DNA of 64,000 nt, taken from NCBI RefSeq assembly GCF_902500225.1, contig NZ_LR722648.1:327676-391675 (forward strand), given 5' to 3'. The first letter of the stretch is position 1. Each line of letters begins with the position of its first letter. A program made the position numbers and the translations under genes. This DNA comes from Buttiauxella massiliensis (GTDB lineage: Bacteria; Pseudomonadota; Gammaproteobacteria; Enterobacterales; Enterobacteriaceae). The notes beneath the pieces were generated by a model, which did not search any database, had not been told where the DNA came from, and saw nothing but the letters and a program-made list of their open reading frames with translations. Positions 49,149-59,050 of the stretch are shown here, in pieces.

Positions 49149-50496
49149 TGATGAAGCAAACGTCCGTCGGATGCTCACCACCGCTTTCACGCTAGATGGA
49201 CATCGTCCACTTTGTGCAGCAAACGGCTATGAAGCACTCGAGCTGTTCCATTCACATCAACCCGATGTGGTGTTAATGGATATACGCATGCCTGTGCTTA
49301 ATGGTATTGAAGCACTGGAAAAAATGCGTGCTGTTCGCCCGGCAACGCCAGTCATTCTGATGACAGCTTATGCCGCCGTAGAAACCGCTGTAGAAGCGCT
49401 CCGTTTTGGTGCCTTTGATTACGTTATTAAACCTTTCGATTTAAGTGAGGTTAAGCTCGTCATCCTGCGTGCTATGCAAATGCAGGACATGAAGCAACAA
49501 ATTAACCAACTGCATCAGCAATTGTCGAAAAGCTATCAATGGGGCCATATCCTCACCCAAAGCCCAGCCATGATGGAAATATGTCGCGATACCGCCAAAA
49601 TTGCGCTTAGCCACGCCAGCGTATTGATATCAGGAGAAAGTGGCACGGGTAAGGAGCTTATCGCGAGAGCTATTCATTACAATAGTGGTCGTAGCCAAGG
49701 GCCGTTTATCAAAATAAATTGTGCGGCATTACCAGAATCACTGCTGGAAAGTGAGCTTTTCGGTCACGAGAAAGGTGCTTTCACTGGCGCACAACTGCAA
49801 CGACATGGTTTGTTTGAACGCGCTCACGGAGGCACATTGCTGCTGGATGAAGTCGGTGAAATGCCGCTGAACCTGCAAGTAAAACTTTTGCGCGTTCTCC
49901 AGGAAAGAGAATTCGAACGCATTGGCGGTAGCCAGACTGTACGTGTCGATATTCGAATTATCGCTGCAACTAACCGGAATATTCCCGCCATGGTTGAAGC
50001 TGGAACATTCCGTAATGACCTTTGGTATCGCCTGAACGTAATCCATTTAACACTTCCACCGCTACGAGAGCGTCTGGAGGATATTTCACTACTGGCAAAC
50101 CACTTTTTGCAAAAATTTAACCTGGAAAATCAAAGAGAAATTATTGAAATCGACACCACCACGATGGCGTTATTGGAGTCTCACACCTGGCCGGGCAACA
50201 TTCGAGAGCTTTCCAATATCATCGAGCGAGCCGTCATCATGAGCACTGGTATGGTGATTTTCCCGGAAGATTTACCTCCCCTCTTACAAGCATCTAAACC
50301 CATAAGCGAAAAAGAGCCAGATACGACGGGCTCTCTGAAAGAAAACGTTAAGCGCTATGAAAAAGCGCTGATCGTCTCTGCGCTTAACGATAGCTATGGC
50401 AATCGAACTCGGGCAGCAATGCTGTTAGGGATCAGCCGTCGGGCATTAATGTATAAATTACAAGAATACAATATCGAGCAAATCGCCGAAGGCTAA
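49117..50496 (+). CDS. atoC: AtoC, NtrC-family response regulator
   Basis: Sigma54-dependent activator of the acetoacetate operon, 459 residues (461 in E. coli). Receiver domain with D55 (VVLMDIRMP), AAA+ domain with Walker A GESGTGKE (about 170), the sigma54-contact loop GAFTGAQ, Walker B GTLLLDEVGE, and a C-terminal Fis-type HTH (NRTRAAMLLGISRRALMYKL). Start overlaps the end of atoS. Its likely binding site and a sigma54 promoter are in the gap before atoD. Confidence 0.95.
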   Translation: MKQSWQILIVDDEANVRRMLTTAFTLDGHRPLCAANGYEALELFHSHQPDVVLMDIRMPVLNGIEALEKMRAVRPATPVILMTAYAAVETAVEALRFGAFDYVIKPFDLSEVKLVILRAMQMQDMKQQINQLHQQLSKSYQWGHILTQSPAMMEICRDTAKIALSHASVLISGESGTGKELIARAIHYNSGRSQGPFIKINCAALPESLLESELFGHEKGAFTGAQLQRHGLFERAHGGTLLLDEVGEMPLNLQVKLLRVLQEREFERIGGSQTVRVDIRIIAATNRNIPAMVEAGTFRNDLWYRLNVIHLTLPPLRERLEDISLLANHFLQKFNLENQREIIEIDTTTMALLESHTWPGNIRELSNIIERAVIMSTGMVIFPEDLPPLLQASKPISEKEPDTTGSLKENVKRYEKALIVSALNDSYGNRTRAAMLLGISRRALMYKLQEYNIEQIAEG

Positions 50497-50502
50497 TCTT
50501 TC

Positions 50503-50540
50503 CCTGACAAGAATTGCGCAACTGTGCAATTTTTGTCAGG
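50503..50540. promoter_or_regulatory. AtoC enhancer palindrome (possibly also a terminator hairpin)
   Basis: A 38-bp palindrome: left arm CCTGACAAGAATTGCGCAA, right arm CTGTGCAATTTTTGTCAGG, matching at 16 of 19 positions. Its centre is about 140 bp upstream of the predicted transcription start of atoDAEB, the region where E. coli AtoC binds. It could also terminate atoSC, though no U-run follows. Confidence 0.7.
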
Positions 50541-50637
50541 TTCACTCCATCCACACCCTTCTACACATCTCATTCAAAAATGAAAATACCCCATTAAATT
50601 CAATTAATTAATCTCATTTCTTCGATTTACCGCGAAC

Positions 50638-50653
50638 TGGCATTCCCCTTGCT
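50638..50653 (+). promoter_or_regulatory. Sigma54 promoter of atoDAEB
   Basis: TGGCATTCCCCTTGCT fits TGGCAC-N5-TTGCW with one mismatch and correct 10-bp GG-GC spacing. About 45 bp before the atoD ATG. Confidence 0.88.
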
Positions 50654-50697
50654 ATGTCATGGACATCTCCATAAGGAGAGTGACTAAGGGAAATAGC

Positions 50698-51354
50698 ATG
50701 AAAAACAAAATAATCACTATTGGTAACGCCGCTGAGCACTTCCGAGATGGCATGACCATTATGGTCGGTGGCTTTATGGGCGTAGGAACCCCACCCCGCC
50801 TGATTGAAGCGTTACTGGCTTCGGGTGTTAAAAACCTGACGATAATTGCCAACGATACCGCCTTCGTTGATACCGGTATCGGCCCGTTAATTGGCAACCG
50901 ACGAGTTAAGAAAGTCATTGCTTCGCACATTGGCACCAACCCAGAAACTGGGCGGCAAATGATTGATGGCGAACTTGAAGTAGAACTGGTTCCACAAGGA
51001 ACACTAATTGAACAGATCCGCTGTGGCGGTGCTGGGCTTGGCGGCGTATTAACCGCTACAGGCGTTGGCACCGTAGTGGAAGAAGGTAAACAGAAGATTG
51101 TCCTTGAAGGAAAAACCTGGCTACTCGAACGCCCTCTGCGCGCCGATATCGCATTAATTCGCGCACATCAGGCGGATACCTCTGGAAATTTGACCTACCA
51201 ACTTAGTGCCCGCAATTTCAACCCACTGATTGCGCTAGCCGCTGACATTACCTTTGCCGAGCCAGATGAACTCCTGCCCGTCGGTGATATCGCACCAGAC
51301 AACGTCATCACCCCCGCCGCCGTTATTGATTTCATTGTGAATCCTCAGGAGTAA
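50698..51354 (+). CDS. atoD: AtoD, acetate CoA-transferase alpha subunit
   Basis: Alpha subunit of acetyl-CoA:acetoacetate CoA-transferase, which activates acetoacetate and short-chain fatty acids. 218 residues (220 in E. coli). Family motif [15 protein letters not shown] near the N-terminus (CoA-transferase signature 1), [15 protein letters not shown] in the centre. ATG 50698 gives the family N-terminus (MKNKIITI); the frame is open 39 bp further upstream without homology. Four bases separate it from atoA. Confidence 0.95.
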   Translation: MKNKIITIGNAAEHFRDGMTIMVGGFMGVGTPPRLIEALLASGVKNLTIIANDTAFVDTGIGPLIGNRRVKKVIASHIGTNPETGRQMIDGELEVELVPQGTLIEQIRCGGAGLGGVLTATGVGTVVEEGKQKIVLEGKTWLLERPLRADIALIRAHQADTSGNLTYQLSARNFNPLIALAADITFAEPDELLPVGDIAPDNVITPAAVIDFIVNPQE

Positions 51355-51358
51355 TGCC

Positions 51359-52024
51359 ATGAATGCTAAAGAAAAAATTGCCAGACGCGTGGCTTTGGAA
51401 TTACGCGACGGCGCAATAGTCAACCTGGGGATTGGTTTGCCGACCAAAGTAGCCGATTACCTGCCTGAAGGTATTCACATCACTCTTCAGTCAGAAAATG
51501 GTTTTCTCGGTCTTGGTCCCATCAATGAACCCCACCCGGATCTGGTTAACGCCGGAGGGCAACTTTGCGGAATCTTGCCGGGGGCTGCAATGTTTGATAG
51601 CGCCATGTCGTTCGCATTGATCCGTGGCGGCCATGTCGATGCCTGCGTACTGGGTGGGCTGCAAGTTGATCAGCACGCTAATCTGGCTAACTGGGTGATC
51701 CCTGGGAAGATGGTCCCAGGCATGGGTGGCGCAATGGATCTGGTGACTGGAGCTCGTCATGTCATCATTGCTATGGAGCATTGTGCAAAAGATGGCTCGT
51801 CCAAAATCCTGCCTGACTGCACGCTCCCTCTGACCGCACTTAACGCCGTTCATATGCTGGTGACCGAGTTAGCCGTGTTCCGTTTCAAAGAGGGAAAAAT
51901 GTGGCTAACCGAACATGCCGAAGGAGTCAGCATTGAGGAGATAGCGCAAAAAACTGCAGCCGAATTTACCGTGGATCCGGAGTTGCACCTTATGCCAATG
52001 GGCGCTGAGAGAGGTTTAGTATGA
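51359..52024 (+). CDS. atoA: AtoA, acetate CoA-transferase beta subunit
   Basis: Beta subunit of the CoA-transferase, 221 residues (216 in E. coli). The catalytic glutamate that forms the CoA thioester is E46 in LQSENGFLG. NLGIGLPTKVADYLP and GGHVDACVLGGLQVD are conserved. The TGA overlaps the atoE ATG by 4 bp, so translation is coupled. Confidence 0.95.
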   Translation: MNAKEKIARRVALELRDGAIVNLGIGLPTKVADYLPEGIHITLQSENGFLGLGPINEPHPDLVNAGGQLCGILPGAAMFDSAMSFALIRGGHVDACVLGGLQVDQHANLANWVIPGKMVPGMGGAMDLVTGARHVIIAMEHCAKDGSSKILPDCTLPLTALNAVHMLVTELAVFRFKEGKMWLTEHAEGVSIEEIAQKTAAEFTVDPELHLMPMGAERGLV

Positions 52025-53343
52025 TCGGTAAAATCTCCCGCCTGATGACGCGTTTTGTGAGTCGTTACCTCCCAGACCCACTCATCTTTGCCATGTTGCT
52101 GACGCTGCTAACATTTATCATTGCGTTGGGGTTAACACCTCATTCGCCAGTTAGCATCGTGAAAATGTGGGGTGACGGCTTCTGGAATCTGCTCGCGTTC
52201 GGCATGCAGATGGCACTCATCATTGTTACCGGGCATGCACTTGCCAGCTCCACTCCCGTTAAACGTATCCTGCAATTTACCGCTTCTGCGGCAAAAACGC
52301 CGACTCAGGGCGTCATGCTGGTGACCTTCTTTGGTTCAGTTGCCTGCGTGATTAACTGGGGTTTTGGGCTGGTGGTAGGCGCCATGTTTGCCCGTGAAGT
52401 GGCTCGCCGGGTGAAGGGTTCCGATTATCCGCTGCTGATCGCCTGTGCTTACATCGGTTTTCTGACATGGGGTGGTGGTTTTTCTGGCTCAATGCCGCTG
52501 CTTGCAGCAACGCCAGGCAACCCGGTTGAACATATTGCGGGGCTTATTCCGGTATCTGATACCTTGTTCCGTGGCTTCAATCTTTTCATCACCCTTGGGC
52601 TTATCGTGATGATGCCTTTCGTCACACGCATGATGATGCCAAAACCAGGTGATGTGATTACGATTGACCCTGTTTTATTGCAAGAAGAAGCCGATTTTCA
52701 GAAAACCCTGGCAAAGGATGCTCCACCTTCTGAACGCCTGGAAGAAAGCCGCATGTTGGCGCTGCTGGTCAGTGCGTTGGGCATTGCCTACCTGGGTTTC
52801 CAGTTTTATGAAAAAGGTTTCAACATCACCATCAATACCGTGAACATGATGTTTATGGTTGCCGGGCTTCTGCTTCACAAGACACCGATGGCATACATGC
52901 GTGCGATTAGCGCTGCTGCCCGCAGTACCGCAGGGATTTTGGTGCAATTTCCCTTTTACGCAGGCATTCAATTAATGATGGAACACTCAGGCCTCGGGGG
53001 CATGATTACCGAGTTTTTCATCAATGTTGCCAATAAAGAAACCTTTCCCCTTATGACATTCTTCAGCTCCGCACTGATCAACTTCGCAGTGCCATCAGGA
53101 GGTGGACATTGGGTAATTCAGGGGCCGTTCGTTATTCCTGCCGCACAAGCTCTGGGCGCCGATTTGGGTAAATCAGTGATGGCAATTGCGTATGGCGAAC
53201 AGTGGATGAATATGGCGCAACCCTTCTGGGCACTGCCTGCACTGGCTATAGCAGGGTTGGGCGTACGCGACATCATGGGTTATTGCGTTACCGCTCTACT
53301 GTTCTCATGCGTGATATTCGTTATTGGCCTGACGCTATTTTGA
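52021..53343 (+). CDS. atoE: AtoE, short-chain fatty acid transporter
   Basis: Inner-membrane carrier of 440 residues, the E. coli AtoE family (TIGR00366-type short-chain fatty acid transporters). About ten to twelve hydrophobic helices. Conserved NWGFGLVVGAMFAREVAR and FAVPSGGGHWVIQGPF near the C-terminal half. Expected to import butyrate or acetoacetate for the CoA-transferase encoded upstream. 29 bp before atoB. Confidence 0.94.
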   Translation: MIGKISRLMTRFVSRYLPDPLIFAMLLTLLTFIIALGLTPHSPVSIVKMWGDGFWNLLAFGMQMALIIVTGHALASSTPVKRILQFTASAAKTPTQGVMLVTFFGSVACVINWGFGLVVGAMFAREVARRVKGSDYPLLIACAYIGFLTWGGGFSGSMPLLAATPGNPVEHIAGLIPVSDTLFRGFNLFITLGLIVMMPFVTRMMMPKPGDVITIDPVLLQEEADFQKTLAKDAPPSERLEESRMLALLVSALGIAYLGFQFYEKGFNITINTVNMMFMVAGLLLHKTPMAYMRAISAAARSTAGILVQFPFYAGIQLMMEHSGLGGMITEFFINVANKETFPLMTFFSSALINFAVPSGGGHWVIQGPFVIPAAQALGADLGKSVMAIAYGEQWMNMAQPFWALPALAIAGLGVRDIMGYCVTALLFSCVIFVIGLTLF

Positions 53344-53372
53344 TATCCATCGACTAAGGAAGGAATGTGACT

Positions 53373-54557
53373 ATGAATAACGTTGTTATTGTCAGTGCTG
53401 CCCGAACCGCTATCGGAAACTTCAATGGGGCATTATCCAGTATTCATGCCACCGATCTGGGTGCAATTGTCATCAAAGAAGTGCTGGAACGTGCCCGCTA
53501 TACAGCAAACGAGATAGATGAAGTCATCATGGGTAATGTGTTGCAAGCCGGGCTCGGGCAAAACCCTGCCCGCCAGGCATTACTAAAAGCTGGCCTCGAC
53601 CAAACCGTTTGCGGGTTTACCATTAATAAAGTCTGTGGCTCCGGATTGAAAAGCGTGGCCCTTGCTGCACAAGCAATTCAGGCAGGTAACGCAACGGCCA
53701 TAGTGGCCGGTGGCATGGAAAACATGAGCCAGGCACCTTACTTGCTTGATACCAAAGCGCGCTGGGGCTATCGACTGGGCGACGGTACGCTAACCGATAC
53801 CATTTTGCGCGATGGTTTACTATGTGCAACCTATGGCTACCATATGGGGATCACCGCTGAAAATGTCGCCCGCCAATACGGAATTAGCCGCGAAATGCAG
53901 GATGCTCTGGCGCTGGAATCACAGCGTAAAGCTGTCAACGCGATAGAGCAGAACGTCTTTAGCAAAGAAATGGTTCCTGTAACGGTAAAGCAACGCAAAG
54001 GCGAAACAGTGGTTTCTCAGGATGAGTTTCCTAAAATCGACTGCACTGCGGAAGGTTTAGCCCGTCTACGCCCGGCATTTGATCCATCAGGAAGCGTCAC
54101 CGCGGGGAACTCCTCCGGTATAAATGACGGTGCTGCCGCGTTGCTGGTCATGAGTGAACAACGAGCTCATGAGCTAAACCTTGTGCCACTCGCACGTATT
54201 CGCGCTTATGCAAATGGGGGCGTCGACCCTTCAATTATGGGTATGGGCCCCGTACCCGCGACCAGAAATGTGCTTAAGCGAGCCGGGCTTTCACTGAGTG
54301 ATATTGACCTAATCGAAGCCAATGAAGCCTTTGCAGCCCAGTATCTCGCTGTTGGTCAGGAGCTAGGGTTTGATCCGGGGAAAATCAACGTGAATGGTGG
54401 CGCTATCGCACTTGGACACCCTATTGGCGCCAGCGGTGCACGTATTTTGGTCACGCTTCTCCATGCACTGGCGGCCCGCGATAAAACGCTGGGGCTTGCA
54501 ACATTGTGCATTGGGGGTGGGCAAGGTACCGCGATGATTGTTGAAAGGATGAACTAA
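53373..54557 (+). CDS. atoB: AtoB, acetyl-CoA acetyltransferase
   Basis: Thiolase that cleaves acetoacetyl-CoA to two acetyl-CoA. 394 residues, the E. coli length. Nucleophilic C88 in [10 protein letters not shown], His in [17 protein letters not shown] (split before ALGHP), and C-terminal [13 protein letters not shown] with the second catalytic Cys. I chose ATG 53373 to match E. coli; a GTG at 53367 is nearer to the AAGGAAGG site and would add two residues. Last gene of the ato operon. Confidence 0.95.
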   Translation: MNNVVIVSAARTAIGNFNGALSSIHATDLGAIVIKEVLERARYTANEIDEVIMGNVLQAGLGQNPARQALLKAGLDQTVCGFTINKVCGSGLKSVALAAQAIQAGNATAIVAGGMENMSQAPYLLDTKARWGYRLGDGTLTDTILRDGLLCATYGYHMGITAENVARQYGISREMQDALALESQRKAVNAIEQNVFSKEMVPVTVKQRKGETVVSQDEFPKIDCTAEGLARLRPAFDPSGSVTAGNSSGINDGAAALLVMSEQRAHELNLVPLARIRAYANGGVDPSIMGMGPVPATRNVLKRAGLSLSDIDLIEANEAFAAQYLAVGQELGFDPGKINVNGGAIALGHPIGASGARILVTLLHALAARDKTLGLATLCIGGGQGTAMIVERMN

Positions 54558-54589
54558 ACCAACAATGTAAAAATGGCCAAAATTAAACT

Positions 54590-54673
54590 GTCTTCATTAA
54601 ATTTGGACAGTGAAAATCAGGCCACCAAAAGTGTCTGGGTTCGGTACTTAACCGGGCTCAGACCAATTTTCAG
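54590..54673 (-). pseudogene. Relic of an IS3-family transposase (orfB 3' end and terminus)
   Basis: On the minus strand 54673-54617 encodes LKIGLSPVKYRTQTLLVA and a stop. LSPVKYRTQ resembles the LSPVxYR C-terminus of IS3-family OrfB transposases (DDE integrases). Beyond the stop, ACTGTC...GACAGT (54590-54612) is what remains of a terminal inverted repeat. Only about 80 bp survive. It directly adjoins the stop of the ASCH-domain gene. Identification rests on a short peptide. Confidence 0.5.
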
Positions 54674-55056
54674 AACTTTTCGATAACCTTGAAGTGCATT
54701 AACACCAGTGTCATATCCGGAGAGAACAGATCGTACTCTTCAAAAAAGCGTTTATGCTCGTTACGCCAGTACGCCAGCGTGCGGTCACCTTCACCTTCAG
54801 CCAGAGCGTGGGCTTCGCCCACCTGTTCAAAAGTCGTCATTTCCGTGGTGGTCAGTTCAATCGCGCAAACCGGCTTATTCTTGCCATCTACCACCACAAA
54901 GATATCGCCTGGCTGGGCAATGCCCTCGCCATCCAGGTTAGCGCAGGTGGCTGTTTTCACACCATCGAGCACTAATTTAACCAGTTCGTCCGCCTGTTTT
55001 TCTGTGTCACCAAACGCCCAGCGCTCTACATCTTCATACTTCTCAGGAATAGCCAT
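54670..55056 (-). CDS. ASCH-domain protein
   Basis: A 128-residue protein with an ASCH domain (RNA-binding PUA-like beta-barrel; some bacterial members are ribonucleases). The family signature is visible: DGVKTATCANL (about residues 32-42, G-x-K-T motif), QPGDIFVVVDGKNKPVCAIELT (the barrel), and EGDRTLAYWRNEHKRFFEE (conserved C-terminal helix). It resembles the YhfF-type branch. Biological role unknown. Its stop abuts an IS3-family relic. A GTAACTC region precedes the ATG, so the ribosome site is weak. Confidence 0.8.
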   Translation of the reverse strand: MAIPEKYEDVERWAFGDTEKQADELVKLVLDGVKTATCANLDGEGIAQPGDIFVVVDGKNKPVCAIELTTTEMTTFEQVGEAHALAEGEGDRTLAYWRNEHKRFFEEYDLFSPDMTLVLMHFKVIEKF

Positions 55057-55103
55057 TGAGTTACCTTATGAGTTAAACCAAGCCTAACTTGATATTAAAA
55101 TAA

Positions 55104-55136
55104 AAAACGCCCGATGCAATAAATGCATCGGGCGTT
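55104..55136 (-). terminator. Rho-independent terminator of gyrA
   Basis: Perfect 13-bp stem AACGCCCGATGCA / TGCATCGGGCGTT with loop ATAAA; the minus-strand transcript ends in a U-run (complement of AAAAAA). 30 bp after the gyrA stop. Could also act on the ASCH gene promoter side. Confidence 0.92.
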
Positions 55137-55165
55137 ATGAGTCATATCAAACAACAAAATTCAGA

Positions 55166-57814
55166 TTATTCGTCTGCTTCGTCGTCTGCTTCATCAGAAG
55201 CGTTGTCATCTACGTCTGCTTCAGGTGCGATTTCGTCATCACCTTCCGCAACGGTACCGTCGATAGCATCCAGTTCTTCTTCATCAACCGGTTCTGCAAC
55301 ACGTTGCAGGCCCACCACGTTTTCATCATCCGCAGTACGGATAAGAATAACGCCCTGGGTGTTACGGCCAACGACACTCACTTCAGAAACGCGAGTACGA
55401 ACCAGAGTACCAGCATCGGTAATCATCATAATCTGGTCGGTATCTTCAACTTGAACCGCGCCAACGACGCTGCCGTTACGCTCGGTCACTTTGATGGAGA
55501 TAACGCCCTGAGTTGCACGTGACTTAGTCGGATACTCATCAGCCGCGGTACGTTTACCATAACCATTCTGCGTCACGGTCAGGATCGAACCTTCGCCGCG
55601 TGGAATGATCAGGGAAACGACTTTGTCTTCACCTGCAAGCTTAATACCACGAACACCTGTTGCAGTACGGCCCATGGTACGAACGGCATCTTCTTTGAAG
55701 CGCACCACTTTACCTGCAGCCGAGAACAACATGGCTTCGTTGCTACCGTCGGTCAAATCAACGCCAATCAGTTCGTCACCTTCGTTCAGGTTAACGGCGA
55801 TGATACCCGCAGAACGTGGGCGGCTGAAGTCGGTCAACGCAGTTTTCTTCACAGTACCGCTTGCGGTCGCCATGAATACGTTAACGCCTTCGGCATACTC
55901 ACGTACCGGCAGAATAGCGGTAATACGTTCGTTCGCTTCCAGTGGCAGCAAGTTCACAATTGGACGGCCACGCGCACCACGGCTCGCTTCCGGCAACTGA
56001 TAAACCTTCATCCAATACAGACGACCACGGCTGGAGAACAGCAGAATGGTATCGTGAGTATTGGCAACCAACAGACGGTCGATGAAATCTTCTTCTTTAA
56101 TGCGTGCTGCGGACTTACCTTTACCACCACGACGTTGTGCTTCGTAGTCGGTCAGCGGTTGATATTTCACATAGCCCTGGTGGGACAGAGTCACAACCAC
56201 ATCTTCGCGGTTGATCAAATCTTCAATGTTGATATCAGAGGTATTTGCAGTGATCTCAGTACGACGTTTGTCGCCAAACTGATCGCGCATCGCAACCAGC
56301 TCTTCAGTGATCACTTCCATCAGACGTTCAGCGCTGCCCAGAATGTGCAGCAACTCAGCAATCTGCTCCAGCAGCTCTTTGTATTCGTCGAGCAGTTTTT
56401 CGTGCTCAAGGCCGGTCAGTTTCTGCAAACGCAGATCCAGAATTGCCTGTGCTTGTTGCTCGGTCAGGAAATATTGACCATCACGAATACCGAACTCTGG
56501 TTCCAGCCACTCCGGACGCGCAGCATCATCACCCGCACGTTCCAGCATGGCAGAAACGTTGCCCAGAGCCCATGAACGGGCAATCAGGCCAGCTTTCGCT
56601 TCTGCGGCATTTGGAGAATGACGAATCAGCTCGATAATCGGGTCGATGTTCGCAAGCGCAATCGCCAGACCTTCGAGAATGTGTGCACGGTCGCGTGCTT
56701 TACGCAGTTCAAAAATAGTACGACGAGTCACAACTTCACGACGGTGACGCACAAACGCAGAAAGAATGTCTTTCAGGTTCATGATCTTAGGTTGGCCCTG
56801 GTGCAGCGCAACCATGTTGATACCGAAGGAAGTTTGCAACTGAGTCTGAGAATAAAGATTATTCAGAACCACTTCGCCCACTGCATCGCGTTTGATTTCG
56901 ATAACAATGCGCATGCCGTCTTTATCAGACTCGTCACGCAGAGCGCTAATGCCCTCAACGCGTTTGTCTTTCACCAGTTCAGCGATTTTCTCAATCAGGC
57001 GAGCTTTGTTCACCTGGTATGGAATTTCATGAACGATGATGGTCTCACGACCTGTTTTCGCATCTGCTTCAACTTCTGCACGGGCGCGAATGTAAATCTT
57101 GCCACGACCAGTGCGATACGCTTCTTCGATGCCACGACGGCCATTGATGATAGCGGCAGTTGGGAAGTCTGGGCCTGGGATGTGTTCCATTAACCCTTCA
57201 ACGGTGATGTCTTCGTCTTCAATAAACGCCAGACAGCCGTTGATAACTTCAGTGATGTTATGAGGCGGGATGTTAGTTGCCATGCCTACTGCGATACCGG
57301 ATGAACCGTTAACCAGCAAGTTAGGAATTTTGGTCGGCATAACATCAGGAATGCGCTCGGTTCCGTCGTAGTTATCGACGAAATCTACCGTATCTTTTTC
57401 GAGATCGGCCATCAGTTCGTGAGCGATTTTCGACATACGGATTTCCGTATAACGCATCGCAGCGGCGGAGTCACCGTCTACAGAACCGAAGTTACCCTGG
57501 CCATCTACCAACATGTAACGCAATGAGAATGGCTGCGCCATACGCACGATAGTGTCATAGACAGCGGTATCACCATGCGGGTGATATTTACCGATTACGT
57601 CACCAACAACACGGGCGGATTTTTTGTACGCTTTATTCCAGTCATTGCCCAATACGTTCATGGCGTAAAGTACGCGACGGTGTACCGGCTTGAGTCCATC
57701 GCGGACATCTGGCAGTGCGCGGCCGACAATAACCGACATCGCGTAATCCAGATATGAGCTCTTTAGCTCTTCCTCAATGTTGACCGGTGTAATTTCTCTG
57801 GCAAGGTCGCTCAT
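55166..57814 (-). CDS. gyrA: GyrA, DNA gyrase subunit A
   Basis: A-subunit of type II topoisomerase; breaks and reseals DNA. 882 residues (875 in E. coli). Catalytic Tyr122 in [10 protein letters not shown]; GyrA box QRRGGKGK in the C-terminal pinwheel start; acidic tail ([10 protein letters not shown] to end), longer than in E. coli. In the quinolone-resistance region residue 83 is Thr ([11 protein letters not shown]82-T83, D87), where E. coli wild type has Ser. Divergent from ubiG. Confidence 0.97.
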   Translation of the reverse strand: MSDLAREITPVNIEEELKSSYLDYAMSVIVGRALPDVRDGLKPVHRRVLYAMNVLGNDWNKAYKKSARVVGDVIGKYHPHGDTAVYDTIVRMAQPFSLRYMLVDGQGNFGSVDGDSAAAMRYTEIRMSKIAHELMADLEKDTVDFVDNYDGTERIPDVMPTKIPNLLVNGSSGIAVGMATNIPPHNITEVINGCLAFIEDEDITVEGLMEHIPGPDFPTAAIINGRRGIEEAYRTGRGKIYIRARAEVEADAKTGRETIIVHEIPYQVNKARLIEKIAELVKDKRVEGISALRDESDKDGMRIVIEIKRDAVGEVVLNNLYSQTQLQTSFGINMVALHQGQPKIMNLKDILSAFVRHRREVVTRRTIFELRKARDRAHILEGLAIALANIDPIIELIRHSPNAAEAKAGLIARSWALGNVSAMLERAGDDAARPEWLEPEFGIRDGQYFLTEQQAQAILDLRLQKLTGLEHEKLLDEYKELLEQIAELLHILGSAERLMEVITEELVAMRDQFGDKRRTEITANTSDINIEDLINREDVVVTLSHQGYVKYQPLTDYEAQRRGGKGKSAARIKEEDFIDRLLVANTHDTILLFSSRGRLYWMKVYQLPEASRGARGRPIVNLLPLEANERITAILPVREYAEGVNVFMATASGTVKKTALTDFSRPRSAGIIAVNLNEGDELIGVDLTDGSNEAMLFSAAGKVVRFKEDAVRTMGRTATGVRGIKLAGEDKVVSLIIPRGEGSILTVTQNGYGKRTAADEYPTKSRATQGVISIKVTERNGSVVGAVQVEDTDQIMMITDAGTLVRTRVSEVSVVGRNTQGVILIRTADDENVVGLQRVAEPVDEEELDAIDGTVAEGDDEIAPEADVDDNASDEADDEADE

Positions 57815-57973
57815 GTATCCGCTATCCCTCTACTGTGTCCCGGATTCAAAGGTCGCAAATTATAACACAATCGCCCTACTTTGGGGAAACCACAACATGG
57901 TTGCCGAATGGTTTATTCACAGACATTGACTGATATACTCCCGCCACGAAACGAACAAGGAGTGAGTAGCCCC

Positions 57974-58699
57974 ATGAATGCCGAAAACCAGCCGGTTATC
58001 CAGAACGTCGACCATGATGAAATCGCCAAATTCGAAGCCGTAGCCTCACGCTGGTGGGATCTTGAAGGTGAATTTAAGCCTCTGCACCGCATCAACCCGC
58101 TGCGTTTGGGTTATATCAGCCAACGCGCAGATGGGTTGTTTGGTAAAACGGTGCTTGATGTCGGCTGTGGCGGTGGGATTCTGGCAGAGAGCATGGCGCG
58201 TGAAGGCGCTCATGTGACCGGGCTGGATATGGGTTTCGAACCATTACAGGTTGCTAAGCTCCATGCGCTGGAAAGCGGTATTAAGGTGGACTACGTTCAG
58301 GAAACCGTTGAGCAGCACGCGGATAAGTTCGCCGGAAAGTATGACGTGGTGACCTGTATGGAAATGCTCGAGCATGTGCCGGATCCGAAATCAGTCGTTA
58401 CTGCCTGCGCAAAACTGGTAAAACCGGGTGGCCACGTCTTTTTCTCCACTCTTAACCGTAATGGCAAATCCTGGTTGATGGCGGTGGTGGGTGCGGAATA
58501 CATCCTGCGCATGGTGCCAAAAGGCACGCACGACATTAAGAAATTCATCAAGCCTGCGGAGTTACTGTCCTGGGTTGACGATACCCCACTGCGCGAACGC
58601 CACATCACCGGGTTACATTTCAACCCACTGACCAATACGTTCAAACTTGCACCAGGTGTTGATGTTAATTACATGCTGCACACAAAAGCTGAAAATTGA
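57974..58699 (+). CDS. ubiG: UbiG, ubiquinone O-methyltransferase
   Basis: Performs both O-methylations of ubiquinone synthesis (2-polyprenyl-6-hydroxyphenol and 3-demethylubiquinol). 241 residues. SAM motif [15 protein letters not shown] (about 60-74), motif [34 protein letters not shown] 57974 gives the E. coli length; the frame is open further upstream. Ribosome site AAGGAGTGAG. A hairpin (58730-58750) follows. Confidence 0.95.
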   Translation: MNAENQPVIQNVDHDEIAKFEAVASRWWDLEGEFKPLHRINPLRLGYISQRADGLFGKTVLDVGCGGGILAESMAREGAHVTGLDMGFEPLQVAKLHALESGIKVDYVQETVEQHADKFAGKYDVVTCMEMLEHVPDPKSVVTACAKLVKPGGHVFFSTLNRNGKSWLMAVVGAEYILRMVPKGTHDIKKFIKPAELLSWVDDTPLRERHITGLHFNPLTNTFKLAPGVDVNYMLHTKAEN

Positions 58700-58729
58700 T
58701 TGTTATCCATAAGCTAGTTTGATGAAAAT

Positions 58730-58750
58730 TGCGCGGTATCAAACCGCGCA
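58730..58750 (+). terminator. Hairpin after ubiG
   Basis: TGCGCGGT ATCAA ACCGCGCA: perfect 8-bp stem, no strong U-run. Possible terminator of ubiG, 30 bp past its stop. Confidence 0.5.
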
Positions 58751-58924
58751 CTTATCAATGAAGTTTAAGAAATCAGCACTCGATCAAAAATATCATTTTT
58801 TTTGCATCCCATTGACAATTGTCACAGGCCTTATGTGACGTGGACTTAGCGAAATTCCGCTTGTCACAACCTTAAATCCGTCTCGAAATCAATACTTGTT
58901 CTCAGCCGATTAGTTACTAGAATA

Positions 58925-58972
58925 CTCACCATATAGTGATCAAGCAATCCATAACCCCCTACATATAGTATT
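58925..58972. promoter_or_regulatory. Tandem NrdR boxes upstream of nrdA
   Basis: CTCACCATATAGTGAT (58925-58940) and CCCTACATATAGTATT (58957-58972) match the NrdR box (ACACTATATATAGTGT type). Their starts are 32 bp apart, three helical turns, the typical NrdR spacing. NrdR with bound dATP/ATP would repress nrdAB. Confidence 0.85.
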
Positions 58973-59011
58973 TATCCACAAGGTTAGCCACTAGAGGCCA
59001 ACTGTGGATAA
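58972..59011. promoter_or_regulatory. Inverted pair of perfect DnaA boxes upstream of nrdA
   Basis: TTATCCACA (58972-58980) and its inverse TGTGGATAA (59003-59011), both perfect R1-type boxes, 22 bp apart. DnaA is known to control E. coli nrdAB. They lie 40-80 bp before the nrdA ATG, immediately after the NrdR boxes. The rest of the 350-bp gap (58751-58924) contains TGACAATTGTCA, a perfect 12-bp palindrome near 58812, otherwise nothing I recognise. Confidence 0.8.
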
Positions 59012-59050
59012 ACGGGGCATTTTTCATTTCACGGACAGGTACAAACGCAC

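Noticed and set aside
58812..58823. TGACAATTGTCA palindrome before nrdA as an operator
   Set aside because: Perfect but short, fits no regulator I can name, and could arise by chance in AT-rich DNA.
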